Part shown: positions 41,978 to 50,665 of the stretch, in pieces | How positions within the stretch are numbered: the stretch's first letter is position 1 | How the letters are laid out: each line of letters begins with the position of its first letter | NCBI RefSeq assembly: GCF_017464355.1 | Contig: NZ_JAFUAG010000017.1 | Coordinates: 124,001-188,000 of the forward strand | From: Ruminococcus sp. | GTDB taxonomy: Bacteria; Bacillota; Clostridia; Oscillospirales; Ruminococcaceae | Direction: 5' to 3' | Length of the DNA: 64,000 bases | Made by a program: the position numbers and the translations under genes | Notes under the pieces: model-generated | What the model saw: the letters and a program-made list of their open reading frames with translations, nothing else | Database searches by the model: none | Told to the model about the DNA's origin: nothing

Positions 41978-42613
41978 TCAGAATTTCAGCTTTTTCACGA
42001 CCGTGATGTCCTTGTCCACCGCAGCGGCGAATACCTCACCGTCCGCAGGCTTGCCCACCATGGTGCCGTAGTGGGTGGGTATGGCTGTCTTCGGCCTGAT
42101 GATGTTCACAAGCTCCGCCGCCTGTTTCGCATTCATGGTGAAGGTGCCCCCTGCGGGCACGCAGATGATATCGCACTTTACAGCCTTTGCTTCCGAAGTG
42201 GCATCGGTGTCGCCGCAGACATATATCCGCTGACCCGATACTGTCACCACATACCCCAGCCACCCGTTTTTCCTGGGGTGAAAGGGCTTTAGCAGATTGT
42301 AGGCCGCAACAGCGTCAATGGGTATGCCCTCCACCTCGGCACTGTAGGCGGGGTGCATGAAAGTAGTCATGCCCTGGCCTATGCCCGCTCCGGCAAAGGC
42401 TTTTTCCATGGAAGAGGGCGCCACGAATCGGGTGCCTTCTTTTGAGACCTTTGCAATATCATAACGAGAAAAATGGTCGTAATGCTCGTGGGTGATGAAG
42501 ACTATGTCTGCATCATGGGGGGCGCAGCTTATGTGCAGCGGGTCAAAGTAGATGACCTTTTCAGCGGATATCCTGATACTGCTTTGTTCGTTTACGGTTA
42601 TAAGCTCATGCAT
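41978..42613 (-). CDS. Metallo-beta-lactamase-fold hydrolase (UlaG-like)
   Basis: The 211-residue protein has the zinc motif THEHYDHF, then VCGDTDA and IPTHYGTM. It is related to UlaG and other MBL-fold hydrolases acting on lactones or phosphodiesters; the substrate is unknown. ATG 42613 has AAAGGAG upstream; a seven-codon extension would begin before the site. First gene of a two-gene operon with the HAD enzyme, from the promoter at 42654-42682. Confidence 0.87.
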   Translation of the reverse strand: MHELITVNEQSSIRISAEKVIYFDPLHISCAPHDADIVFITHEHYDHFSRYDIAKVSKEGTRFVAPSSMEKAFAGAGIGQGMTTFMHPAYSAEVEGIPIDAVAAYNLLKPFHPRKNGWLGYVVTVSGQRIYVCGDTDATSEAKAVKCDIICVPAGGTFTMNAKQAAELVNIIRPKTAIPTHYGTMVGKPADGEVFAAAVDKDITVVKKLKF

Positions 42614-42653
42614 GGCTGTGACTCCTTTCGGCATATGATATTTTTACGGTATC

Positions 42654-42682
42654 ATTTTAGCATATTTTGGCCGAAACGTCAA
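42654..42682 (-). promoter_or_regulatory. Promoter for the MBL-HAD operon
   Basis: The - strand carries TTGACG, 17 bases and TAAAAT. Confidence 0.65.
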
Positions 42683-42778
42683 CAGGTGCAGGAATGCACC
42701 TGTGCTGTGCTGCCCCGCCCCTGGGAGTTGCGAAGTGTGCGCAATGGGTGAAAGAAAAATGAAAGTTAGTCATCTGCC

Positions 42779-42807
42779 TTGAAAACTAAAGGGAATTATG
42801 ATATAAT
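42779..42807 (+). promoter_or_regulatory. Promoter for the Ser/Thr kinase gene
   Basis: TTGAAA, 17 bases and TATAAT, about 65 bases before the start. Confidence 0.75.
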
Positions 42808-42873
42808 GTGTGTGAAATCAGGGGAAGTCTGTGCTTTTCGCTGATACAGGTCATTTGCAGGGAGGTGAAGTGT

Positions 42874-45297
42874 ATGAAGGATATCGGAGAGCGTCTGACC
42901 GCCTATGAACCCTTGTGGGAAAACTGGTACAAGGAAACCTATCTGGGCAGCGGCGGCTCGGGCAAGGTATACAAGTTCCGTCAGGAGCTTTACGGACAGG
43001 TGCGCTGGTGCGCTGTGAAAGTCCTGCCCATAATACTTGACAGAAGCGTGAGCGTGACGCATGAGAGCCGCGAGCAGGAGATCGCCGAGCGAAAGAAACA
43101 GGTGGCGGAGGAGATAAAGAATATGTACCTGCTGGGGGACAAGCCTCACCTGGTACACTGCATAAACCACACCTACCGTGATATAATCAGCGATGAGGGC
43201 GAGGTCATCGGCTTCGATGTGCTCATACAGATGGAGTACTACAAGACCCTCACAAAGTATATAAATGAAAAAGGCGTGCTGCCCCCCGCTGAGGTGGAAA
43301 AGCTCGCCCGCCAGATAGGTGAGGCTCTGCAGTGTATGCACGGGAAGAATATGCTCCACCGCGATATAAAGCCTGATAATATCTTTGTTGATGACTCGGG
43401 TGAATTTTACCTGGGGGACTTCGGCATTGCCAAGCAGACCCAGGCAGGCAGCTTTGCCACCTTTGTGGGCACCCAGCCTTTCATGGCGCCCGAGGTCTGG
43501 AATTCACGCACACCGAACGAGCAGCATTACGGTACGGCGGCGGATATATATTCGCTGGGCATAACGCTGTATTATCTGCTCAACGGGAACCGTCTGCCCA
43601 TGGTGGAGGCGGGGGATAACCGCAACGCTATCGACGCTGCTATATTCGGCAGGCTCAGCGGAAAGGTCTTCGGTATGCCCGAAAACGGCAGCGAGGTGCT
43701 GAAGCAGGCGGTCATGGACTGCTGTGCCTATGACCCCGCAGACCGTCTGCAAACGGCGGAGGATCTGCTGGCTGCCCTGGACAGGTGCGACGCCACCATG
43801 ATGTACTCGGGAGGGAACATAGCTGCGGTGCCCATGCACAAGCCTCTGCCCGTTATTACCGAGGAAGATGAGGAGCTTCCCGAAGAAGAACTGCCCGAGG
43901 AAGACTTTGAGATAACTGACAGTATCTATGCCCGCCCGGGGGATCCCGAGGAGGAGCTGATAATACGTCCCGCCCCTGAAAGACCCATACGCAGGCCTGT
44001 TAAACAGCCCCCTGCCGAAAGGGAACATCAGCGGGAAAGACAGGGTCGTCATGAAAGAGGATATGACGAGGAACAGCCCCGTGAAAAGGAAAGACCAAGG
44101 CTTTCATCAGCCACCAAAAAGGCAGCCCTGACCATAGGCATAGCCCTGTGCTGCATAATTGGTGTGGGGGCGCTGTTCTTCACAAAGACCATATGCATAC
44201 ACAACTGGCTGCCCGCCACCTGCACCAAGCCGGCGACCTGCACTAGGTGCGGCAAGACCCGAGGTGAGCTGGCTGCCCATGTTTTTGAGGAGGCTACCTG
44301 CACCCACCCCATGCGCTGCACTGTCTGCGGGGAGGAAGTGGGGGATAAGCTGGAACACAGCTGGCAGGCTGCCACCTGCACCCAGCCCAAGACCTGCGCC
44401 ATGTGCGGTGCTACCGAGGGCGAGGCGCTGGGTCATAAGTGGAAGGACGCTGACTGCGAGATGCCCCAGTACTGCGAGGTCTGCGGGCTGGTAGGCAAGG
44501 ACGCGGTGGGTCACAAGTGGAAAGAAGCCACCTGCACTGCCCCAAAGACCTGCACTGTCTGCAAAAAGACCGAGGGCGAGGCACTTGGCCACGAGTGGAA
44601 GGAAGCTACCTGCACCGAGCCCAAGACCTGCGAACGCTGCGGCGAGACCAGCGGCAAGGCACTGGGTCATCAGTGGGTCGAGGCGACCCTGACCACACCC
44701 AAGACCTGTTCTGTATGCGGTGCCACCGAGGGTACTGCCCTTGATTATACAGACAGGGGCACCATGTTTGTCAACACAGGGGGCGATACCCTTGCCCTGC
44801 GGGAAGAGAAGTCTGCTTCATCAAGGCAGCTGGCCTCTATCCCCGACTGCACCGAGATAAGGGTGTGGTACACAGGCAGCTCGGGCTGGTACTATGCCCT
44901 TTATGACAACACCTACGGCTACGTCAATTCCGGCTATATCTCCGCCACAGACCCCATGCTGGGCGATGGCACGGTATCGGGCTGGGATACGAAATATCTG
45001 GATACCCTGAAAGTATCCGTGACCTCTGCGGAGGTGAAGAACGGCAGGCTGAACCTGGAGCTTGATGTTTACAACGATGCCACCGAGTTCGTGTGGCCAG
45101 ATCTGTACATCTACTACAACGGCTCTGACAGGGCGAACGGCAATTTCATGGAGCTGAAAGATGTGATAATAATGCCGTACACCTCCCGTTCTGTTACGGC
45201 GACCTGCAAGGTGGACAATGACTTCGGCCGCGGCAGCCTGAAAAACATAGTCGTAGTGGACGGCGACGGCAACAAGGTACTGCTTGAACCTGTCTGA
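42874..45297 (+). CDS. Membrane Ser/Thr protein kinase with cysteine-repeat and SH3-like ectodomain
   Basis: An 807-residue Hanks-type kinase. The Gly loop GSGGSG is at 25-30, Lys49 in CAVKVL, catalytic loop HRDIKPDN at 162-169, DFG at 182-184, and APEVW follows. An acidic then basic linker leads to one membrane helix (about 415-437). Outside lie about seven repeats of some 25 residues with the pattern ATCTxPKTCxxCGxTEGxALGHxW, each with paired cysteines, then an SH3-like region (LREEKSASSRQLASIP to YVNSGYIS) and a final beta-rich domain. The repeats could bind metal, form disulfides or grip cell wall; no PASTA domains are present. It is monocistronic. ATG 42874 follows GGGAGGTG. Confidence 0.88.
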   Translation: MKDIGERLTAYEPLWENWYKETYLGSGGSGKVYKFRQELYGQVRWCAVKVLPIILDRSVSVTHESREQEIAERKKQVAEEIKNMYLLGDKPHLVHCINHTYRDIISDEGEVIGFDVLIQMEYYKTLTKYINEKGVLPPAEVEKLARQIGEALQCMHGKNMLHRDIKPDNIFVDDSGEFYLGDFGIAKQTQAGSFATFVGTQPFMAPEVWNSRTPNEQHYGTAADIYSLGITLYYLLNGNRLPMVEAGDNRNAIDAAIFGRLSGKVFGMPENGSEVLKQAVMDCCAYDPADRLQTAEDLLAALDRCDATMMYSGGNIAAVPMHKPLPVITEEDEELPEEELPEEDFEITDSIYARPGDPEEELIIRPAPERPIRRPVKQPPAEREHQRERQGRHERGYDEEQPREKERPRLSSATKKAALTIGIALCCIIGVGALFFTKTICIHNWLPATCTKPATCTRCGKTRGELAAHVFEEATCTHPMRCTVCGEEVGDKLEHSWQAATCTQPKTCAMCGATEGEALGHKWKDADCEMPQYCEVCGLVGKDAVGHKWKEATCTAPKTCTVCKKTEGEALGHEWKEATCTEPKTCERCGETSGKALGHQWVEATLTTPKTCSVCGATEGTALDYTDRGTMFVNTGGDTLALREEKSASSRQLASIPDCTEIRVWYTGSSGWYYALYDNTYGYVNSGYISATDPMLGDGTVSGWDTKYLDTLKVSVTSAEVKNGRLNLELDVYNDATEFVWPDLYIYYNGSDRANGNFMELKDVIIMPYTSRSVTATCKVDNDFGRGSLKNIVVVDGDGNKVLLEPV

Positions 45298-45401
45298 AAA
45301 GACGCAGCTGCGCAGTTTCAGGACGAGTTTTGCGGCTTGAGGGGAGTTTGTTAATTACTTAACAAATGGGTAATATAATTAAAATATTTTGTCAAAAGGT
45401 A

Positions 45402-45430
45402 TTGCAATTAATGAAATAGTATGGTATAAT
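45402..45430 (+). promoter_or_regulatory. Promoter for the SPFH/TPM membrane-stress cluster
   Basis: TTGCAA, 17 bases and TATAAT, about 65 bases before the first start. Confidence 0.7.
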
Positions 45431-45494
45431 ATGAACGTGAGTTATGTAGCTTTTAACTTTCTTTGATGTATTTTTTGTGAACGGAGTGATATGG

Positions 45495-45782
45495 TTGAAG
45501 CGTTTTGATGTCACGGCACTGCTGGGTTCAGTGGGAATGAACCTGCTTATCAATCTGTGGGGGGCTATACCTGCGGTAATACTGCTGGTGCTGCACTTCA
45601 CTATAGGGGTACCCATGTGGTTCTTCTGGATAGCCCTGGCAGGCTGGGTCGTGATAATCGGGACGATGACGGTGCTCATGCACTGGATATCCATCCAGCC
45701 CTCGCTGCCCGAAAAGCCGAGGGAGAACAAGAACCCATACTCCAAGAAGGGCTATGAGCCTATCAATTTACACAGGGGATAA
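45495..45782 (+). CDS. Small two-helix membrane protein heading the SPFH cluster
   Basis: A 95-residue protein with two helices (about residues 10-34 and 38-62) and a Pro/Lys/Asn-rich tail. I choose TTG 45495 because GGAG lies eight bases before it; GTG 45477 is in frame but without a site. It is followed by the SPFH gene 62 bases on, with a GGGGC/GCCCC hairpin between. Unknown family; it may anchor or regulate the SPFH protein. Confidence 0.6.
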   Translation: MKRFDVTALLGSVGMNLLINLWGAIPAVILLVLHFTIGVPMWFFWIALAGWVVIIGTMTVLMHWISIQPSLPEKPRENKNPYSKKGYEPINLHRG

Positions 45783-45844
45783 AGCAGCAAATGCTGTAGG
45801 GGCGCAGCTGCCCCGTATAAATATTTTTAAGGAGGGTCTATCTT

Positions 45845-47179
45845 ATGGGACTTATTATGGCAGCCATCGGCGCAGCAGCCGGTACAATGGCAGATCAGTG
45901 GAAGGAATATTTTTATTGTGAGGCACTGCCTGATGACGTACTTATGGTCAAGGGCCAGAAGGTCGTTACCAACCGCGGCCAGAACACCAAGGGCAGCGAT
46001 AACGTGATCACCGCAGGCTCAGGCATAGCTGTGGCAGACGGCCAGACTATGATAATCGTTGAGGACGGCGCTATCATCGAGGTCTGCAACCGCCCCGGCA
46101 GATATACCTTTGAGCTGGGTACACCTTCGCTGTTTGCTGACGGCAAGCTCGGCCAGAAGATCAAGGATACTTTCAAGCAGATAGGCCAGCGTATAACCTA
46201 CGGCGGCGACCCCGGCAAGGATCAGAGAGTTTATTACTTCAATACAAAGCAGATCTCCAACAACCTCTTCGGCACACCCGAAACTGTACCTTTCAGAGTT
46301 GTTGACTCCAAGATCGGCCTTGATATCGACGTTCAGATCAAGTGCAGCGGTATGTATACCTTCCAGATAGTTGACCCGCTGCTGTTCTATACAAATATCT
46401 GCGGCAACCAGGCCTATGAGTACAGAAGAGATACCATAGCCCCCAGAATGAAGGCTGAGTTCATCGACGCACTGACACCTGCATTCTCCACCATGTCTGA
46501 TATGGAGCTGAGACCCAACCAGATACCCGGCAAGAAGCAGGAGCTGAAGAACGCTGTCAATGAGGCACTGGCTGATACCTGGGGCAAGAACATGGGTATC
46601 GAAGTCATTGAAGTTGCTATAAAGGCACTGAACCTGCCCAAGGAAGATCAGGACATGATCAAGGAGGCTCAGCGCATAGCTATGATGCAGAACCCCACCT
46701 ATGCGGCAGCTACTATGGTAGGCGCACAGGCTGATGCTATGAAGGCTGCTGCCAGCAATTCTGCAGGCGCTATGACAGGCTTCATGGGAATGGGCATGGC
46801 TCAGCAGGCAGGGGGCATGAACGCCCAGAACCTGTTCGCTATGGGTCAGCAGCAGGCAGCTCAGCAGCAGGCAGCTGCTCCTCAGGCAGCACCCGCAGCA
46901 CCTGCAGCAGACAGCTGGACTTGCTCCTGCGGTACTGCTAATACAGGTAAGTTCTGCCAGAACTGCGGCACACCCAAGCCCGCCGATGACGGCAGCTGGA
47001 CCTGCAGCTGCGGCACTGTGAACACAGGCAAATTCTGCCAGAACTGCGGCTCCAAGAAGCCCGAGGCAGTAAAGACGTTCAAGTGCGACAAGTGCGGCTG
47101 GACACCCGAGGATCCTACAAATCCTCCTAAGTTCTGCCCTAACTGCGGCGATGTTTTCGATGAGAACGATGCGACCTGA
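45845..47179 (+). CDS. SPFH-domain protein with C-terminal zinc ribbons (YdjI-like)
   Basis: A 444-residue protein. The SPFH/band-7-like domain covers about residues 20-290 (KEYFYCEALPDDVLMVKGQK, then GRYTFELGTPSLF and IEVIEVAIKALNLP), followed by an Ala/Gln-rich linker and three zinc-ribbon segments (CSCGTANTGKFCQNCG twice, and CDKCGWTPEDP with FCPNCG). It resembles Bacillus YdjI, which works with the YdjG and YdjH proteins and PspA in a membrane-stress complex; homologues of YdjG and YdjH follow here. No PspA gene is in the window. Codon use suggests high expression. A strong hairpin ends or attenuates the message before the next gene. Confidence 0.85.
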   Translation: MGLIMAAIGAAAGTMADQWKEYFYCEALPDDVLMVKGQKVVTNRGQNTKGSDNVITAGSGIAVADGQTMIIVEDGAIIEVCNRPGRYTFELGTPSLFADGKLGQKIKDTFKQIGQRITYGGDPGKDQRVYYFNTKQISNNLFGTPETVPFRVVDSKIGLDIDVQIKCSGMYTFQIVDPLLFYTNICGNQAYEYRRDTIAPRMKAEFIDALTPAFSTMSDMELRPNQIPGKKQELKNAVNEALADTWGKNMGIEVIEVAIKALNLPKEDQDMIKEAQRIAMMQNPTYAAATMVGAQADAMKAAASNSAGAMTGFMGMGMAQQAGGMNAQNLFAMGQQQAAQQQAAAPQAAPAAPAADSWTCSCGTANTGKFCQNCGTPKPADDGSWTCSCGTVNTGKFCQNCGSKKPEAVKTFKCDKCGWTPEDPTNPPKFCPNCGDVFDENDAT

Positions 47180-47201
47180 TCTCTATAGATAGTCCATTTC
47201 G

Positions 47202-47238
47202 CGGTTGCAGAGATGTCATCATCTCTGCAATCGTTTTT
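47202..47238 (+). terminator. Internal terminator/attenuator after the SPFH gene
   Basis: A 14-base stem CGGTTGCAGAGATG/CATCTCTGCAATCG with loop TCAT is followed by TTTTT. It probably sets a higher level for the SPFH gene than for the genes behind it. Confidence 0.85.
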
Positions 47239-47297
47239 ACGGAGCGCTGAAAGCCCTCTGAAAACACGAAACTACTTGGAAAAAGGAGAATGTTTCC

Positions 47298-48374
47298 ATG
47301 GCAGTACAAGAGTATAAATGCCCATGCTGTGCGGGCGCCATTGAATTCAACAGCCAGATACAGAAAATGAAGTGTCCCTACTGCGACACCGAGTTTGAAA
47401 TGGAGGCTCTGCTCGCCTATGACGAAGACCTCAGCACTGACGGCAATGACCAGCTTGACTGGAACCCCGAGGCCAGTGAGTGGCAGGAGGGGGAAACTGC
47501 GGGGCTGAGGGTGTATTCCTGCCAGTCCTGCGGCGGTGAGATAGTCGGCGATGAGACCATGGCTGCTACAAAGTGCCCCTACTGCGATAACCCCGTGGTA
47601 ATGACAGGCCAGTTCCGCGGCGACCTCAAGCCTGATTACATAATACCCTTCAAGGTGGATAAGAATGCGGCGGTCAAGGGACTTAAGGATCATCTGGTCG
47701 GCAAGAAGTTCCTGCCAAAGGTCTTTAAGGACGAGAATCACCTGGACGAAGTCAAGGGCATTTATGTGCCTTTCTGGCTGTTCGATGCTGACGCTGAGGG
47801 CGGCGTGAGATACAAGTGTACCCGCACCCACACTCATCACGAGGGCAACTACCGTATTACCGAGACCGAATATTTCTCGGTGTACCGAGAGGGGCAGATA
47901 GGCTTCGATAAGATACCCGTGGACGGCTCCAGCAAAATGCCCGATGACCTTATGGAATCGGTGGGGCCTTTCAAGTTCGGTGATGCTGTGCCTTTCCAGA
48001 CCGCTTATCTGGCAGGCTACCTGGCGGATAAGTACGATGTCCGTGCAGATGACTCCGTCAGCCGTGCTAACGTCCGTGCCAAGGAGAGCATTGATGAGGC
48101 TTTCAGGAACACCGTCAGCGGATACACCAGCGTGAATAAAGAGGGCGATAACCTCAGGCTGAGAAATGCCAAGGCGAAATATGCGCTGTACCCCGTGTGG
48201 GTGCTGCACACCAGCTGGAACGGACAGCACTATCTGTTCGGCATGAACGGCCAGACAGGCAAGTTCGTGGGCAACCTGCCCTGCGACAAGAGTCTTTACT
48301 GGAAGAGCTTTTTCATAGCATCAGGCATAGCTGCGGCGGCTATTTACGCTGTGGCGTGGTTCTTCCTGAGATAG
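47298..48374 (+). CDS. TFIIB-type zinc-ribbon membrane protein (YdjG-like)
   Basis: The 358-residue protein starts with two zinc ribbons (CPCCAGAIEFN with CPYC, and CQSCGGEIVGD with CPYCDNPVV), then a soluble domain (PDYIIPFKVDKNAAVKGLKD, IYVPFWLFDADA) and one C-terminal helix (about 335-355). This matches the YdjG-type partner of SPFH and TPM proteins. It is probably tail-anchored with its zinc domains in the cytoplasm. The AAAAGGAG site supports the start. Twelve bases separate it from the TPM gene. Confidence 0.82.
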   Translation: MAVQEYKCPCCAGAIEFNSQIQKMKCPYCDTEFEMEALLAYDEDLSTDGNDQLDWNPEASEWQEGETAGLRVYSCQSCGGEIVGDETMAATKCPYCDNPVVMTGQFRGDLKPDYIIPFKVDKNAAVKGLKDHLVGKKFLPKVFKDENHLDEVKGIYVPFWLFDADAEGGVRYKCTRTHTHHEGNYRITETEYFSVYREGQIGFDKIPVDGSSKMPDDLMESVGPFKFGDAVPFQTAYLAGYLADKYDVRADDSVSRANVRAKESIDEAFRNTVSGYTSVNKEGDNLRLRNAKAKYALYPVWVLHTSWNGQHYLFGMNGQTGKFVGNLPCDKSLYWKSFFIASGIAAAAIYAVAWFFLR

Positions 48375-48386
48375 GGGGTGTGTGCG

Positions 48387-49235
48387 ATGAAGAAGATCTT
48401 ATCCCTGCTGGCGGCCTGCACCATGTTCGTGTGCGGTGCGGTAACGGCCTTTGCAGATGAACTTATACCCAACGAATACTACACCACCAACACTGTTCCC
48501 GAGGAAAGACAGAAGCTGCTGCTTGTGGACGACGCGGATATCCTCTCTGACTCAGAGGAGGAGAAGCTGCTGCGTAAGCTTGAAGATATCAGCGCACAGC
48601 ACGGTATGGACGTCTGCATACTCACCACCTATTCTCTGGGCGACAGGGGACCCGAGCAGTTTGCCGATGACTACTATGCCTACAACGGCATGGGTCAGGG
48701 CAGTGACAAGGACGGCCTGCTGTTCATGTTAGCCATGGAGGACAGGGACTGGGCCATAGCTACCCACGGCGACGGTATAGAAGCTTTCACCGATTATGGG
48801 CAGGAATATATAATGTCCCGGATAAAGCCTGAGCTTAAAGATGACGACTACTATTCGGCCTTTGATGAGTATACCGACCTCTGCGACGATTTCCTGACCG
48901 AGTACGAAAAAGGTACACCCTATGATACCGACCACAAGATAAAGGGCAAGCTGCCCCTTGTGTGGATACCCATAGCACTGGGCGGCGGCCTGCTCATAGG
49001 CCTTATATATGCCCAGGCGATAAAGGGTCAGCTGACCAGTGTGGCCATGCAGCACGGCGCTGATGACTATATCCGCCAGAACAGCTTCAAGGTGACTACC
49101 AGTCGTGATAACTTCCTGTACAGGAACGTTCAGCGTGAATACATACCCCCTGCTGAAAAAAGCAGCGGAGGCGGGTCTTCCACCCACAGCCATTCTTCGG
49201 GCAGCTCCTTCGGCGGCAGCCACGGAAAATTCTGA
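48387..49235 (+). CDS. TPM-domain protein, secreted and membrane-anchored (YdjH-like)
   Basis: A 282-residue protein with a signal peptide (residues 1-22), a TPM_phosphatase domain (about 45-175; VDDADILSDSEEEKLLRKLE, then YNGMGQGSDKDGLLFMLAME), a membrane helix (about 190-212) and a Ser/Gly/His-rich end (SSGGGSSTHSHSSGSSFGGS). The low-complexity end with FGGSHGKF is typical of this family. It completes a YdjI-YdjG-YdjH-like set presumably acting on membrane integrity. ATG 48387 follows AGGGGGTG. Confidence 0.85.
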   Translation: MKKILSLLAACTMFVCGAVTAFADELIPNEYYTTNTVPEERQKLLLVDDADILSDSEEEKLLRKLEDISAQHGMDVCILTTYSLGDRGPEQFADDYYAYNGMGQGSDKDGLLFMLAMEDRDWAIATHGDGIEAFTDYGQEYIMSRIKPELKDDDYYSAFDEYTDLCDDFLTEYEKGTPYDTDHKIKGKLPLVWIPIALGGGLLIGLIYAQAIKGQLTSVAMQHGADDYIRQNSFKVTTSRDNFLYRNVQREYIPPAEKSSGGGSSTHSHSSGSSFGGSHGKF

Positions 49236-49242
49236 TAAAGAT

Positions 49243-49277
49243 ACGGCACATCTGTCATATAGCAGATGTGCCGTTTT
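49243..49277 (+). terminator. Intrinsic terminator of the SPFH cluster
   Basis: A 12-base perfect stem ACGGCACATCTG/CAGATGTGCCGT is followed by TTTGTT. It shares its left arm with the terminator at 7518. Just after it, TCCCAATTTA at 49285 matches the end of the MITE-like repeat and may be a relic. Confidence 0.88.
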
Positions 49278-49318
49278 GTTATTATCCCAATTTATTTTTT
49301 TATGTGCCTGAGCGATCG

Positions 49319-50080
49319 TCATTCTCTCAGGGAGCTTCCCCTGCTCTCCAGCATGGAGGCGGTGTTTATGTAGACCGTGTTCATGACCAGCCATATGACA
49401 CCCACACATATCATGGGCATAAGGCCGTATTTGAAGATCGTCTGGCCTATGAATGCGGCAGCCCATGTGGCCATGCAGGCGATATTGCCTGCCTTGTAAG
49501 CGCTGTAGCCTGCCTGCCATACGGTCTGCTTCTGGGCTTCATCGCAGCTGTCCAGCCACTTTTTCTGGAAATTGATATCAAAGGTAGAGCCTCGCTTTTC
49601 GGGGTTGAGCTGCTTTTCAAGAGTGAGTGCCTTCTCGTTCAGCACCAGCTGCCAGACCATGCCCACAAGGAACACTACGGTGGGTATCAGAGCCAGAAGT
49701 GACTTTTGCTCTATTGGAAAATAGCTTGCGCATGAAAACAGGATAAAGTTGAGTATCATGCTGGTAGATACCAGCTTGATAGGGGCATTCAGCTGCAGCT
49801 CGATAGAGTCTATGAACTCCTCGTCCTCGCCGTCCCACTTGGCAGCAGCTTTTTTCAGGCAGTAAAGCTGACCTGCTGCGCAGATAAGGGGCACCAGTGT
49901 AAACAGGAGGTGCGCTGCCATAAGCAGCAGCCCTGCGGCCTCATGGTCTACTTTCAGAAATTTCTTGAAATCGATGTCCTTGGTATTGCTGCCAAGTATC
50001 CGCCCGAAGATATACCCCAGCCCGAACATCAGCAGTACCAGCCCTGCGGCTTTGAGCAGCAGCTTCAGCGTCTTATTCAT
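49319..50080 (-). CDS. DUF3169-like membrane protein
   Basis: A 253-residue protein with about six helices (the first two at residues 6-24 and 45-65) and cytoplasmic charged loops. Its layout matches DUF3169 proteins, which are typically encoded directly after a small XRE-type regulator, as here. ATG 50080 overlaps the end of the regulator gene by eight bases and follows GAGGAGG. Function is unknown; family members are suspected of a bacteriocin- or stress-related role. Confidence 0.75.
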   Translation of the reverse strand: MNKTLKLLLKAAGLVLLMFGLGYIFGRILGSNTKDIDFKKFLKVDHEAAGLLLMAAHLLFTLVPLICAAGQLYCLKKAAAKWDGEDEEFIDSIELQLNAPIKLVSTSMILNFILFSCASYFPIEQKSLLALIPTVVFLVGMVWQLVLNEKALTLEKQLNPEKRGSTFDINFQKKWLDSCDEAQKQTVWQAGYSAYKAGNIACMATWAAAFIGQTIFKYGLMPMICVGVIWLVMNTVYINTASMLESRGSSLRE

Positions 50081-50285
50081 TGTCGTCCTCCTCGTATTCA
50101 AAGATCTCTTCCACTTTCACATTGCATATTTTTGCAAGCTTAAGTGCCAGCGTCACCGAGGGCGAGTAGTCGCCCCGTTCTATCTGGCTGATGGTCTGCC
50201 GCGAGGTACCTGCCAGCTTGCCCATCTCTGCCTGATTAACACCCAGGCGGGCCCGCATTTCCTTAAGGTGATTGTAAAGCGGCAT
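50073..50285 (-). CDS. XRE-family transcriptional regulator (YozG-like)
   Basis: A 70-residue helix-turn-helix protein (LGVNQAEMGKLAGTSRQTIS, then QIERGDYSPSVTLALKLAKI) and an acidic tail. ATG 50285 suits the AGGAG site; ATG 50288, one codon earlier, is equally readable. It controls, or is controlled with, the DUF3169-like gene it overlaps. A 31-codon upstream extension of the frame has no site and is left out. Confidence 0.85.
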   Translation of the reverse strand: MPLYNHLKEMRARLGVNQAEMGKLAGTSRQTISQIERGDYSPSVTLALKLAKICNVKVEEIFEYEEDDNE

Positions 50286-50473
50286 CATATCACTCCTTCC
50301 TGTAAAGTCATTTGCTGCGGCACAAAAGGGAAGTACCTTTGTGCCGTTCCTCACGTTTGCTGAACTTTCTTTGTTATTCATTTTTATCTCCTGCTGTCTT
50401 TATATCTTTTGTCTTATGCCCTCATCGGGGCGGACGTTCTGCTGCTCTTTCACATAGTTTTATTTTCCGCAGA

Positions 50474-50665
50474 TCATTTCTTTTCTTTCTTTTTAAGGTG
50501 CGAATAGATCATACACATGACCGTCACACCTATGGCTGCGCCGAAGATAAGACCTCCGCATATGCCGAGGGCGAACTTGCCTGTGATAGCGCCTATAGCT
50601 CCCCCAAAACCGAGAAATACTGCTATGCATACGGGTAATGCAAATATGGCTGCGTTCTTATTCAT
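50474..50665 (-). CDS. Small two-helix membrane protein with glycine-rich segments
   Basis: A 63-residue protein with two helices rich in small residues (FLGFGGAIGAI, then LGICGGLIFGAAIGVTV) and a Lys-rich end. It overlaps the end of the upstream gene by eight bases and has its own AGGGGAG site, so it is translated with it. The family is unknown. Confidence 0.6.
   Translation of the reverse strand: MNKNAAIFALPVCIAVFLGFGGAIGAITGKFALGICGGLIFGAAIGVTVMCMIYSHLKKKEKK

Noticed and set aside
49285..49310. Fifth copy of the MITE-like element
   Set aside because: Only the TCCCAATTT end is recognisable; no hairpin or second end follows, so it is mentioned as a possible relic only.
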